NCBI GenBank assembly: GCA_031769625.1
Contig: JAUIMM010000016.1
Span: 13,303,501 to 13,367,500 of the forward strand
From: Taudactylus pleione
Lineage: Eukaryota > Chordata > Amphibia > Anura > Myobatrachidae
Length of the DNA: 64,000 nucleotides
Reading direction: 5' to 3'
Part shown: piece by piece, positions 11,995 to 22,687 of the stretch
How positions within the stretch are numbered: position 1 is the first letter of the stretch
Layout: each line of letters begins with the position of its first letter
Position numbers and translations under genes: made by a program
The notes under the pieces: model-generated
What the model saw: only the letters and a program-made list of their open reading frames with translations
Database searches by the model: none
Told to the model about the DNA's origin: nothing

Positions 11995-14061
11995 AGCTAA
12001 ATCCATTTTGCTTCTTCCTTTGAGATGGAAGTTATAAAGTCACCCCCTCTCCAATTTTCTTTGACTTTTTTAATTGCTTTAAATTTAAGCTTGGAGGCAT
12101 CGCTTTGATGAAACTGTTTAAAGTGGGCCAATACACCATGTGTATTGTAATAATATTGTGAATATGTTCCGATATTCGTACTTTCAAAAATCGTATTGTT
12201 CTACCGATGTATAATTTTTTGCAAGGGCATTCTAGCACGTAGACTACTACTTTGGTTTCACAGGTCATCCTTTCTTTAATTTAATTTTTTTTTCCATTAC
12301 TATATGAATCAAAACTTTCTTCTTCTTTAGTTCGAAAGTTGTTCATTGTTCTATATCCTTGACATTTGCATAAAACCCATTCTTCATTTCTTAACCAGGT
12401 ATCTTTCTTTTTACATTTCTTTGGTGGAATGGAGCTATGTAACAGCTTGGTTTTGAGGCTGTTTGCTTTCTTATATATAATACTTGGTTGCTTAGGTAAA
12501 ATCTGAACCAGTTTATCATATTTTAGCAAAACGGGCCAGTACTTCCGTATAATCTTCTCAAAGTTTTTGGAATTTTTATTATATTTAGTAATGAAGGACA
12601 ATGCCTTTTTGTCTTCCTTTCTTTCTTTTGGGTGTAACAGGGTGGAGCATTCTGTACCTGAAACGTCTCCAAAATCATCGTTTAGTTCAGATTCAATGTA
12701 GCCTTTCTCCAAAAATCTCTGTTTCAGTTCACTTGCCTGTAGATTGAAGTTCTCTTTTTATGAACAATTTCTCAGAACTCTCTTGAATTGACTCTTAGGT
12801 ATTCCTTTCAGCCATCTTGGATGATGATTACTACTTCTCTCAATATACGTATTGCAGTCCACCTCCTTTGTTTGCGTTCTCGTTTCCAGGCATCCATTCA
12901 GGATGTATATTTCCAGATCCAAGAAGGTGACCTGTGTTCTACTAATTGTTGATGTAAAGACCAAATTCAGATTATTCTTATTAATATGGCTGATGAAGTC
13001 TTGCAGATCTTCTTCTGTTCCAGACCAGATGAATACAATGCCATCTATAAATCTTTTCCATAAATGGAGATTTCTTAGATAGGGGTTGTTGCTCCAGATA
13101 TTCATGTTTTACCACTCAGTGATAAACAGATCTGCATACCCCGAGGCAAACTTTGTCCCCATTGCAGTGCCCCTAGTTTGTTTATAGAAGGTCCCCTCAA
13201 ACCAAAAAAGTTGTAAGTATTTAATCAATACTATCCACGATGAAATCAATTTGACTTGTTGGTATGTCACTTTCTTGTACAAGGATTTTATTTATATATT
13301 CACAACCTTTTCTATGGTCTATAACACTATACAGGAAGGTGATGTCACACTTGACCAGAATGAAGCCATCTTTCCATTTAATGTTCTCCAAGTTTTCCAG
13401 GACATGCATGGTGTCTTTCAAATAGTAATTTGTTGATGTACTCTGATAAATTAGCAGACCCCAATTTTATGCCGGCTATTGTTGGCCTTCCCGATGGATT
13501 GGTTTGGTGCTTATGCACTTTTTGCAAGCAATAGAAGAGTGGCACAGAGGGGTGTTCAAGGGCCAGATATTCCCTTTCTTTCTTAGATAGTATGCCCTTG
13601 CTAATTCTTCATCTAAGAGGCGATCTCTTTCTTGTTTAAATTTATTAGTTGGATCTGCGGGGAGTTTTTCATATGTTGTATGATCGTTGAGAAGGTTTCC
13701 TTTAAATAGTCTTCCTTATTCAGCAAGATGACTCTTCCTCCTTGTGAACTGGCTTAATTATTAGGTATTCCATATTCTCAAGTTCATTCAGAGCCTTTCT
13801 TTCCTGTTGCTTTAGGTTATGTTGATAGATCTTGGTTGGCATTGTCTCAAGGTCATTCTTAACCATTCGTTGAAAGGTTTCAATAAAAGGACCCTTTTGA
13901 TAGCTATGATAAAACTTTGAACATTTTTGGGGTCCTGTATGTATAAAAGGATCATCTTCCATTTTTTGGGGTGAAATTCTCCTTTCGTCCAGAGCATCCT
14001 TCATAAAAAATTTTAAGAATTCATTTTCTAATAAATTTATGAAGATTGATATAGGTGTCAA
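11995..14061 (-). pseudogene. Penelope-like reverse transcriptase/GIY-YIG protein (copy B, frameshifted)
   Basis: Reading the minus strand: an N-terminal part with EYLIIKPVHKEEES (about 13720-14061); the palm region with VKCDITFLYSVID (about 13330), a variant of the PLE DVTSLYTSI motif; the catalytic region LWKRFIDGIVFIW (about 13040-13070), in which the YxDD aspartates have become D-G; the LDLEIYI segment; a thumb region; and the terminal GIY-YIG endonuclease VVYVLECPCKKLYIGRT (12185-12260). Successive domains lie in different frames separated by stops, so this is a decayed PLE protein. The C-terminal endonuclease is what separates it from LINEs. Confidence 0.82.
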
Positions 14062-14936
14062 ATTTATTCAATTTATTGTCAGGGGCATACTTTAGGCCTT
14101 TATTTAAAACCTGTATTTGGGCATTGGTAAGATTGATTTTACTTTAGTTAAAAATCCCTTTAGGCTCATCTTTTTTTTGATTTTGCCCCTAGTAATTCTT
14201 CCACTTTGCAATCCTCTTTTGGTCTTAGTCTTTTTATACCGGTTACATTCTCCTGATTCCTTCTGTTTATCATTTGTTCTATTGGAGGGGATGATAATCT
14301 CTTGACCTCCTCTAAAAAATTATCCATGTACTCTTCCTGATTTGTTGCTTTATCTAATCTACTTCGTTCATCCTCCGAATATGTGGATATTTTATTCAGT
14401 AGAGATTATTTAGACTGATATGCCTCTTCTTTGGGTTCTTTCATTCCTCTTTAAAGGTAATCTCTGCCTCTGTTGAAAAATGGGTTCTCCTATTTAGGCT
14501 TTCTCCCCATTGTCCTCTTGGATATATGTCTCTTTGACTTTTGTACATTCCTTCTCTTCCCATGTTTTGTCTTTCTTGAGAACTCTGCTCCCTGTGATTC
14601 CAATTATCCATGTTTCTATTCGTCTGAACCCATCTTCGATTGAAGCATGGGTAATTACGCTGTCTTGGGACCTGTGTCGGTACTCTAGAAATTATTGGAA
14701 TTTTTTTATCAATGTTGTTATAGCCTCTAGTATCATATAGGAATTTGTATCCAAAATTCTGTTGGTATAGTTAGATTTCTTCCAATCTCTGCAGTTGGAT
14801 TTCCAGTCTTTCAAACTCTTTAATAATTTTTTTGCTTAACCGTAATTATTTCTTCTTCTATCCTTAGTAGTTGTCCTTGTATAATATCTTCTACTTTTTG
14901 TAATCCTCTAAATGATGTATTGGTGTTAGTTTATCA
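14062..14936. other. 5' part of PLE copy B
   Basis: Sequence between the N-terminal PLE remnant and the right pseudo-LTR. On the minus strand it is Lys/Glu/Arg-rich with many stops, as expected for the poorly conserved upstream ORF of a PLE. No separate gene. Confidence 0.45.
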
Positions 14937-15604
14937 ACCCGGAAGTGAGCCGCTACAGAGACAGCTAGCTGAGGTGTGTACGGCGTGTGTACGGCGTGTG
15001 TACGGTGTGTACATGAAGCAGAAAGATAGTGCCCAAATACATATTCCTTTAGAAGGAGCCAGCCATCTGCTATCAATCTTACCTACATTCACCGGAAAGT
15101 GCTGAAGGACACGGCTGACAAACATCGGGACCGCCAAGAGGTGGGAAGAGAAGTGGGCTTTACCAGACTAGGCTTACCGGTAAGCTTTAAACTTTGGAAC
15201 AGTGTTGCTGTTTGTATTATTCACCTGACTCTGAACAGACACCGGATTCTGGAACTGACTGTGTTTTTTGCCTATAAGAGGACGGATTTCCCCTCTCTTT
15301 TTTTATCGCTGCTATTATTCTAATGCACTGATTTTTCTCTGTGACATCTCACTATTCATAAAAGTGCAATATTGGGGACAGTGCAACACTCCCATTGATA
15401 TAGTGTAATATTTTATGATATTAGCAGTTTTTAACCATTAGAACTGGATATTGATTTTTTGTTTTTATTCTTATTTTTGAAACCATTTTAAATAAATACT
15501 AGTTTCATGTAGATTTGAGCATTTGTCATGATCCGCATATATATATATATATATAAAATTTTAATGCTAATATCTACTGCACCAGTACTATCTTTGCATT
15601 TTGT
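14937..15604 (+). repeat. PLE pseudo-LTR-like repeat, right copy
   Basis: Inverted counterpart of 8204-8885. It contains a short (TA)n run at 15539-15556 absent from the left copy and one extra unit of the GTGTGTACGGC cluster (14976-15010). Its outer end abuts the interrupted L1 codons. Confidence 0.8.
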
Positions 15605-15623
15605 TTTAAATGCCATAAATTTG

Positions 15624-16010
15624 CTAGCTCTGTTGCCTAGGGTGTAAAATTTCTGACAAGATGATCCACAGCACGTTGAACGTTTTGAAAATATAAGGCA
15701 TTAAGCTTTCTACGGGCCTCTTCTAAGTCAACTTTAAGGCATGAGTTTAAAGGGTTTAATTTGTGTTGCATCTCTAACCTGGAAACTTGAGTCTCATAGG
15801 ACACGAGCACCTCATTAGCAATTTGTCTAATCCTGGCCATAGCCTGAATGGCTGCCCCTCTAAGAACTGCCATTAGAGGTATCTTCTGAGGCATTGGTCT
15901 GAAGATATGAGTCAATACCATCTTGTAAAATGCAAAAACCTTCAGTATCCGACAGTACACAGTACACCACGGTTTCAAGGGGAAATTCTGTATGAAAGGT
16001 TACCAACACC
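15624..16010 (-). pseudogene. L1-like ORF2, linker upstream of the reverse transcriptase
   Basis: Minus-strand frames (two, shifted once) encode a helical Arg/Lys/Glu-rich stretch including MAVLRGAAIQAMARIRQ, LEEARRKLNAL and finally RASKFMAFK. This resembles the helical linker between endonuclease and reverse transcriptase of L1 ORF2. It is the continuation of the LINE on the other side of the inserted PLE composite. Confidence 0.65.
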
Positions 16011-16015
16011 ATACT

Positions 16016-16260
16016 AAGGGGCATATTTAATTGTGTGCGAGAATAGCAAAAAACCCGCACCTGCGTGGTTTTTCCTGCAGGTGCGGGTTTTTTGCTATTC
16101 TTTTTTTTTTTTAAAAACACGCACCGGGAGGTTTTTTTTTATGCATCTCCTGAGCAAACATGATTTTTCCTAAAATCGATGATCCCCGGTTTGGGCAGAC
16201 TAGCTTGGGGTGTTAATGCTTTGGCCGGGGTGACAGGTTAAAGGGTCCACTGGCTGTGGC
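16016..16260. mobile_element. Probable MITE fragment with a perfect 25-bp hairpin
   Basis: It starts GGGGCATATTTAATTGTG directly where L1 homology ends. Within it, 16040-16064 and 16077-16101 are exact reverse complements (25 bp, 12-nt loop; core AAAAACCCGCACCTGC). No second terminus was found, so the end is approximate. Confidence 0.5.
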
Positions 16261-16274
16261 ACTACACCCCGGAA

Positions 16275-16480
16275 GAATTGAGTCCGGTGCTGGTTTTAAA
16301 AATAGCGGGTACCCCATGCATTTTTTCCCCCTATTTTTAAAACCAGGACTTGCTCTGGGAGCCCAGTGCTGGTTCATAAAATACGAGGGAACCCTACTCC
16401 TTTTTCCCTGTGTTTTTAGAACCAGGACTAGTTCAGGAGGCCAGGGCTGGTTATGCTTTTTAGGAGAGGACCCTACTTCA
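16275..16480. repeat. Imperfect ~85-bp repeat, about 2.5 units
   Basis: Three successive blocks contain GTGCTGGTT, a T/A-rich run, a CCC-containing middle and AACCAGGACT. The blocks are also partly self-complementary (CTGGTTTTAAAAATA against TATTTTTAAAACCAG). No gene. Confidence 0.65.
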
Positions 16481-16805
16481 TTTTTTTACATTAGCCATTT
16501 AGATCCTTTTAAAACACACAAGCAGCCTGCACATATCTCACTGAAATGTGCTGGCTGCTTGTTTGGGAGAATTTGGCTGCGGACAGACAGGTTTGACTGT
16601 GGCCTTGATCACATACACCATCGGAAAACACTATCTCAGCTAATCACAATTTTTGGTAAATTTGACAGTTTCAGAAGGCTAAAATCACCAGAGTTTCAGC
16701 AATGCAAATCAAGTTTCTACTCAAGCAATCTCGATCAGACACGATTCTTAGTAAATTTACTCCTTAGAATGTGTTCTGCTTTTCTGGGTGTTGGAATTGT
16801 GTGAG

Positions 16806-17113
16806 GATCCAGCTTTTTCAATGTATTTTCTGTGAATCTAGCTTTTTCAAAGTATTTTATGTGGATCTAGCTTCATCAAAGTATTTTAGCTTTTTCAATG
16901 TATTTTCTGTGAATCTAGCTTTTTCAAAGTATTTTATGTGGATCTAGCTTCATCAAAGTATTTTAGGTGGATCTAGCTTTTTCAAAGTATTTTAGGTGGA
17001 TCTAGCTTTTTCAAAGTATTTTAGGTGGATCTAGCTTTATCAAAGTATTTTAGGTGAATCTGGCTTTTTTCTGTGTATTTTAGATGGATCTGGCTATTTT
17101 AATGTATTTTAGG
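16806..17113. repeat. 29-bp minisatellite, about 10 units
   Basis: Units carry GGATCTAGCTTTTTCAAAG followed by TATTTTAGGT. The early units are partly duplicated as a larger block (GAATCTAGC and GGATCTAGCTTCATC variants alternate), and the last two units diverge most. Confidence 0.9.
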
Positions 17114-17461
17114 TGGAAACAGGTATATGGTAAATATGCTGCAACAGGGGTGTTTTCTCTTCCTTCCCTGTCAGAGAGGTGATGGTAACCCAACCCCAGA
17201 CACAATAAAAATACAGTTTTAAATTAACTTCCTTTATTCAAGGAAACAATTTCTTAGATAGCTTTGGTCAGTACAGTCACATGAATTATAATAGAACTCT
17301 GGAAATAGTACTGTAATGCTAAACAAATGTTACAATAAATATGCAAAGTAATTTTTCACTAGAGATAATTTAGCCTTCTTTCTATAATAATTCTTAAAAA
17401 TATATAATTCTTATCACAGTACACTAATATTGACAGGTAACAGGTATGGATACTCTTCAAT
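17114..17461. other. Unassigned AT-rich DNA
   Basis: No gene or repeat structure that I can support. Confidence 0.4.
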
Positions 17462-17925
17462 ATATACGAGAGCTGATTGAAAAGTAATGAGACTGCCTCA
17501 GTTTTTCTGTCCCATAGGTAGACGTGGCAATGCTTGACTGGTTATTGTGAAGCTCATACAGCGATGTGTCTGAACCTGCGGTTGGACTGCGTTAGTCTTC
17601 TTTGTTTGGTCACAGCGAGTGGAAGATCTACGTACGTTTCACCATGACGGATGAGGTCTGTATGATTACATCAGAGATGTGTGATTACATTTTGTGTTAA
17701 ACTTGGAAAAAGTGGAAATGAAACTTTTGAATTGTTATGGCAAGCATATGGTAGAAAAACAATTAGCTGTGCTGCAGTATTTTGGTGGTGGAAGCACTTC
17801 AAAAAGGGTAATACGCGAGTGACTGACAAAGCGTGTTCTGGGAGACCGTCCACCACAGTTACAGAGATCAACAGCCAAAGCTGCGGAGATGTTGCAAAAT
17901 GACAGAAGGTTGCAAGTGGTGAATG
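17462..17925 (+). pseudogene. mariner-family transposase, 5' end only
   Basis: The segment begins with a mariner-like terminal sequence containing GAAAAGTAATGAGAC, then a short leader and the ATG of a protein starting MTDEVCMI (17644). After a frameshift the next frame reads VKLGKSGNETFELLWQAYG and a WHKRF-like FWWWKHFKKG, ending CSGRPSTTVTEIN. These are the conserved blocks of the N-terminal helix-turn-helix (HTH) region of mariner transposases and the linker after it. The DDE/D catalytic domain is absent: the element is cut off at about 17925 by G-rich repeat DNA. Confidence 0.82.
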
Positions 17926-17933
17926 CACCCCCC

Positions 17934-18060
17934 AGGGGACTTAGGTTTAGGCAGCGGGGAAGGGGGAGGTAGGTTTGGGCACTTAGAGGGGTGATTAGGG
18001 TTAGGCACAGGGGGAGAGGTTAGGGTTAGGCACCCTAAAGGAGGGTTAGGGGGTAAAATT
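17934..18060. repeat. TTAGGG-like degenerate array (G-rich strand on +)
   Basis: Repeats of GGTTAGGGTTAGGCAC separated by G-rich spacers of varying length. The C-rich counterpart lies at 48490-48692. In both cases TTACCT...GGACGATC follows, so these are parts of one repeat family rather than true telomere. Confidence 0.75.
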
Positions 18061-18983
18061 AGGTTAGTTTTTACTTACCTTTAGGACGATCGGGATTTCC
18101 TCCTCTGTCGGGCTGCTGCTGCTGGCGGTAAATCATACCTAATGCCTTCTCTCTCCTCAGGTAAACATGGGCTCTCATTCCTCACACACCACAGGTTAGG
18201 TGCAGACCACTGCCTCAGGGGTATCTTCACTCAGTGCTGGCTTTCTCACTCAGACTGCTGCGCTACTTCACTGACCCTGTGTCTCACCCGCACCCCTCTT
18301 TCTCTGACAGGCCAAATCGCACAGTTGTATCTCTCCGCCCCTCATTCTCTGATAGGGAAAATTACAAGAGTCATCTAATATAGCTTTACAATATATTAAC
18401 CATAGCTGTTATACAGGGGCATGTGACCCTTCTGAGTCCCAGCTCACTCTTTGTGCTGACTCTCTTACATGATACCTCATTTTGGGGTATCACATCTTCA
18501 ATATGTATGTATCCTGCTGTATTCACATAAGCTAGATGTCCACATGTTGAGGACATCCCACAGGGTGTGCCTCGGGAGGAGGCAGAGGAGTCCTCAGAGG
18601 CCAAGAAGCCAAAAAGCCACATGAGGATGATTCTCAAAATGAGAAGGCTAAGGAGACCTGCCCTCAGTTCGGCCCTCAGCCAGTCCATCCTCAACAAAGT
18701 CTATCCCTCCCCTACCCCCTATCCACCTTTCCTCCAAAATCATCCCATCTGCCATCCAGTCCAACCATCATTGCTCACTCCCTCTCCTATGTCTCTCATG
18801 ATGCACCACCAAAAGCCAGCAAAGCCTCTGAGCTGGAGTAGCATGTACCATGTAAGAATATGCAAAACAAAACTTCTCACTAAAAGGAGATACTCAGAAT
18901 GGTAACATAGTAATGATCAGGCCTAACATTTTTCTAAAACCAACATCACCAAAAGCGTAATAATTGAAATAATTATGGTAAAA

Positions 18984-19031
<48 letters not shown>

Positions 19032-20904
19032 TCTCTCTCTCGCTACACACACATGATATAAGTTTCAGAATATCTTAAATAATGCATGTCACAACATTTT
19101 TGAGGTAATGTGGTCGCTTCAGTTAACTCGCTCATAGAGCAGCGTATAAATATCAGCTAGTCAAGAGAAAGATTGGGCCGTGGAAGGGGACGAGCTCGGC
19201 TGCCATTGCCCGCATTTCTATGCCATTACAACACGCCCCCTCGGATGTAACTGAATTAAGCCCAATGATTTTTATATCTGATGTGTAATATTACATGTAT
19301 AAAAGTAACATTTGTATAACTTTAACACAAATAACTTTAAAAAAACAAAGAAAAGATGCACGAAGTTGATATGCTTTGAGTCTGCATCATGTTCACGGTT
19401 CTCATCACGGCCACTCGCAGATTTGTTCCCATGCACAGCTATGATAAATAGAAGACAAATTGATGTAAAAAATTATGACTACTTAGTTCTCATTAAAACA
19501 ATGTGAGAAAACCATTGTTAGGCTATGCATACAGTACATTAAAATGTCATGTTAAGCTTGAAATACAAGAAAAAAATTAGAGCACTTGATCAATGCAGGC
19601 CATGAACAAACAATTTATTCACAATATATTCACAATAAAAATATATAAACCTAATAGGTATAAAGATATTCAATTGGGAATCTTCAGATGAATTGAATAG
19701 ATGCACTCCAGTTTTTAGAAAATGGATAATCTCTAATCCAAATAGGTTTAAATGTCCACTGTTAGCAACACTGTTGCAGTGTATGTTTCAATTTGACACA
19801 TTATAACTTCTAGATATTAGAGTATGTGTAGCCAGTCTTTTGACACACACTGTCACAAAAGGATTAATCGACTATGCTAGCCCAAATCAAAAGTGCAGTC
19901 TCATGAATAACACTAGAAGTTCAGAAAAATCCTTATAGCTGGCAGATATTGCACCAACTGTTGCAGATATAAACTTCCAGTTTGACTGGGAATTAAAGGC
20001 TCTTACGTAGCCCTTGAACAGGCAGTAATATGCTCACAGTTGGACCACCAAAGTCCCAAGTTAAGGTTGACCTTCCATACACCAAACTAGTTTTCCTTTC
20101 AACATCTACAACAGCCCTTGCTGTACCCCTGCCAGTGGGGGAAATCCACCACTGAAATCCTTTTCTTCATGTTCTTTAACTATACATACAGCAAATATTT
20201 GAAGTTTGCACTAAAATTATAGACAACACGGTCATAGCATTATCAAACTGTTTTGTTTAAGCTTTGTTTTGTTTAAGTTGCACAACACATTAACAAACAA
20301 ATACAGTAGACAAGTACTTAACCAAGCTATGTATCTTCAGGAACCAACACCTCTGCTTCCTCCTATTCTGCTCCTGACATTTACATGTTGAGGGCAGTCA
20401 GTTGTGGTTTAAGCTTGCCAGGATTTGGCCTAGGTGCCCTTTACTGGTCAGTTTAGGGAAAGTGGATGTGCAATGAAAACTGATACCAAAACAGAACTGG
20501 ATGTATTATTGAATATCTACCTTGAAAAAATACAGTGGCGTGACTTCTCATATTATTGGTTGTCATTTTTGGGCCGTGGGGCCCCTTGAACTGCTCTGGC
20601 TGCACTTCCTTGGGGCATCACCACTTAACACTTATTTTTAACACTTTATATCACTCTATGTTTATTTTTTATTTATGTTACATTTTCACACATTTATTTT
20701 TCATATTTCTATCACTTTCAACATTAAGCAGCCACTTTCACTTACCTAACCTTAACTAACCTTTTGAGTGGTGTCCTTGGGATGGTTTATGGGTGCTTCA
20801 CACCTCAAACATGAACCCCCATAGTGTTAGGAACTTAGCCGATGAGGTTACCTTGACTTTGGTGGGTAAGCTCATAACTTTGGCCAAATGTATGCCAAAA
20901 ACCT
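18061..20904. other. Unassigned; one Ser/Pro-rich open frame, (CT)n run
   Basis: No recognised gene. A plus-strand open frame at 18567-18905 (112 codons) is Pro/Ser-rich in one frame and ends in a donor-like GTAAGA (18852). It may be a leftover exon of a transposon-encoded protein, but I cannot name it. 18985-19041 is a CT/CTAT microsatellite. 19060-20900 is AT-rich with no structure I can support. Confidence 0.4.
18985..19041. repeat. (CT)n/(CTAT)n microsatellite
   Basis: About 17 CT units, then CTAT units, then CT again. Confidence 0.95.
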
Positions 20905-20911
20905 TGTATAT

Positions 20912-21248
20912 TTATTATTATTACCAGATATTTATATAGCGCACACATATTCCGCAGCGCTTTACAGAGAATATTTGGCCATTCACATCAGTCCCTGCCC
21001 CAGTGGAGCTTACAATCTGTATTTCCTACCACATGCTCACACACTTACACACTAGGGCAAATTTTGTTGGGACCCAATTAACCTACCTGTATATTTTTGG
21101 AGTGTGGGAGGAAACCGGAGTACCAGGAGGAAACCCACGCAAGCACAGGGAGAAAATACAAACTCCACACAGTTATGGCTGTAGTGGGAATCGAACCCAT
21201 GACCTCAGTGCTGTGAGGCAGTAATGCTAACCATTACACCATCTGTGC
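20912..21248 (-). mobile_element. tRNA-derived SINE with L2-type 3' tail
   Basis: On the minus strand it starts AGCACAGATGGTGTAATGG with an A-box-like TGGTGTAATGGTTAGC and a B-box GGGTTCGATTCC at tRNA-like spacing. A conserved body follows (GGGTTTCCTCCTGGTACTCC, TAAGCTCCACTGGGGCAGGG). It ends GCGCTGCGGAATATGTGTGC, then GCGCTATATAAAT and a (TAA)n run. The tail matches the end of the L2 LINE at 55810-55860, the expected relation for a SINE mobilised by that LINE. Flanking TGTATAT (20905-20911 and 21249-21255) is a probable target duplication. Confidence 0.85.
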
Positions 21249-21423
21249 TGTATATGATGTATACTTAATAATGGTTGTATGGTGCATCTGGTCTGTCTCT
21301 TTTTTATATGTTGTAAAAATAAAGCAGACCAGCATTTGAAAACTGCATGGCAAATCAACCACTTAACAATGCATGCAAAATGTAAAACCCTGCAATGCAA
21401 CATGATATGTCGAGGTACAGAGT

Positions 21424-21892
21424 GCCCTGATTCAGCAAGGATCGCAAGTGCGAATGCGCACGCAGATGGCGAATTGTTGCGTACAGTGCAGGCATATGCA
21501 TTGCAGTGCGCGAAGACTCAGCTGTGATCGGGACTGTGATCGCAGTGACTATGCAGATGGGGGGAGTGGTCGGCGAAATGCAGGCATGCCGTTACAATAG
21601 CGTACATAAATTATCCACTGCTATACACAGCGTGAGCTCTCACTGCTTACTGGAAGGTTAGCAATTTCTGAGTAAGGTCTGACTTTGGGCAAGTGTGCGT
21701 GAAGCTGTGATGGTACTTGATGTTACCGATGGTTTTGCAGTCTTGCTAAGTATTACAGATGTGTGTAAGGTAAAGTGGGCATTCTTATGTTGAGCTGTGA
21801 TGGCATAGCGATCTCAGTGGAAATGCATGTAATCGCAGTGGGACTGCTTGTGTAATCGCAGTCGCACTTGGGATCCGTACTGAATAATGCCC
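21424..21892. mobile_element. MITE with CTGATTCAGCAAGGATCGC ends
   Basis: The left end reads CCCTGATTCAGCAAGGATCG; the right end is a diverged complement (CTGAATAATGCCC). The body is rich in GATCGCAGTG-type repeats and aligns with 58255-58700. Non-coding. The family is Harbinger-like by its GGGCCTGATTCAG termini. Confidence 0.7.
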
Positions 21893-22024
21893 AGAGTTAC
21901 TTACTGTTTATTGCCAAACTTTCCTACTCTCCCAGAATGGCCTGGAATCTCCAAAAATTTTGGTGGCACTCCCGGCCATTCCAGAAAAGGAGGCAAGTCT
22001 CCAAGCTGGCTGCTTACCCCTGCA

Positions 22025-22043
22025 CCCCCCCCCCCCCCCCCCC
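22025..22043. repeat. (C)19 homopolymer
   Basis: Nineteen consecutive C residues; length may be assembly-sensitive. Confidence 0.9.
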
Positions 22044-22401
22044 GAACATCTCACAAACAGCCCTGTAGTGGGGGATGATGCAAATCATGCTGAATTGTGT
22101 CATCGTGGCCCTGGCCCCTGTTTCACAATGCCAGTAATCTTGGCATTGCATATCGGGGGGTGAGGTCATGATGACGCTGCTCCACGCCAATAAAGCATCA
22201 TGTCCCAGGCATGCTTTCTTCTGCTGCACCCCCCATGTACCAACCTGTCTGTTCCTTACTAGAGGGGGCAGTCAGAATGTTGGCAAGCATGTTTTATGCT
22301 TAGCACCCTACTCAGGATCAACACCAACAGTAAGTGCCAGTTCAACAGTATCTGACTGGCCCACAGGGGTAAACGGGAACTCCCAGGTGGGCCCCACTGC
22401 C

Positions 22402-22679
22402 CAGGGCCGTAGCTAGGGTAGTGCGATCAGTGCCATCGCACAGGGTACCACAGGTCAGGGGGCGCTGTTTGGGCCTGTCAAATTTCTGTTTATTATCATT
22501 CTTGCTTGTAGCTTCCTCTTATTTCATCCCCAGCAACTCCTGGCCTCTCCCATCTCTTCCCTGGCCCTTCCCCATGAAGCCATGGCCCTTTTTGGGGTGC
22601 ATTATGTCCCTTTGAAAAATGAGGGGGGCGCCAATGCTCTTTCTGGCACAGGGCACCAAAATGTCTAGTTACGGCTCTG
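22402..22679. mobile_element. hAT MITE, 8-bp duplication CCACTGCC
   Basis: 278 bp with ends CAGGGCCGTAGCTAG and its diverged complement CTAGTTACGGCTCTG. It is flanked on both sides by exactly CCACTGCC (22394-22401, 22680-22687). CAG-type termini with an 8-bp duplication are diagnostic of hAT. No coding capacity. Confidence 0.92.
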
Positions 22680-22687
22680 CCACTGCC

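Larger units (their letters stand above)
8085..15604 (-). mobile_element. Penelope-like composite inserted in the L1
   Basis: The block contains two Penelope-like coding remnants on the minus strand (10.7-11.0 kb and 12.0-14.1 kb), bounded by two ~700-bp copies of one sequence in opposite orientation (8204-8885 and 14937-15604). The right copy stops directly at the interrupted L1 codons. At both junctions an imperfect ~19-20-bp repeat is present (8065-8084 and 15605-15623, core AATGCCAT), interpreted as the target duplication. Inverted pseudo-LTRs are known for Penelope-like elements. A Harbinger-type MITE sits inside at 11488-11808. Confidence 0.65.
5570..16010 (-). mobile_element. L1/Tx1-like LINE, 5'-truncated and split by a 7.5-kb insertion
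   Basis: Minus-strand ORF2 homology runs from about 16010 to 15605, stops, and resumes at 8084 to continue to 5576. The two parts join logically. The upstream part ends ...LGNRASKFMAFK and the downstream part begins ...NMMAFKLWGKN, so the MAFK codons are present on both sides. They are the duplicated target of the Penelope-like composite between them. At its 5' end the LINE stops where a hairpin-bearing repeat begins (about 16015). ORF1 and the endonuclease are missing. Confidence 0.78.

Noticed and set aside
17934..18060. True telomere or chromosome-fusion scar
   Set aside because: Units are irregular, mixed with G-rich spacers and associated with a dispersed repeat motif also found at 48.5 kb.
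21180..21250. A functional tRNA gene
   Set aside because: A- and B-box-like sequences are present but there is no acceptor stem or anticodon arm; the sequence continues into a SINE body.
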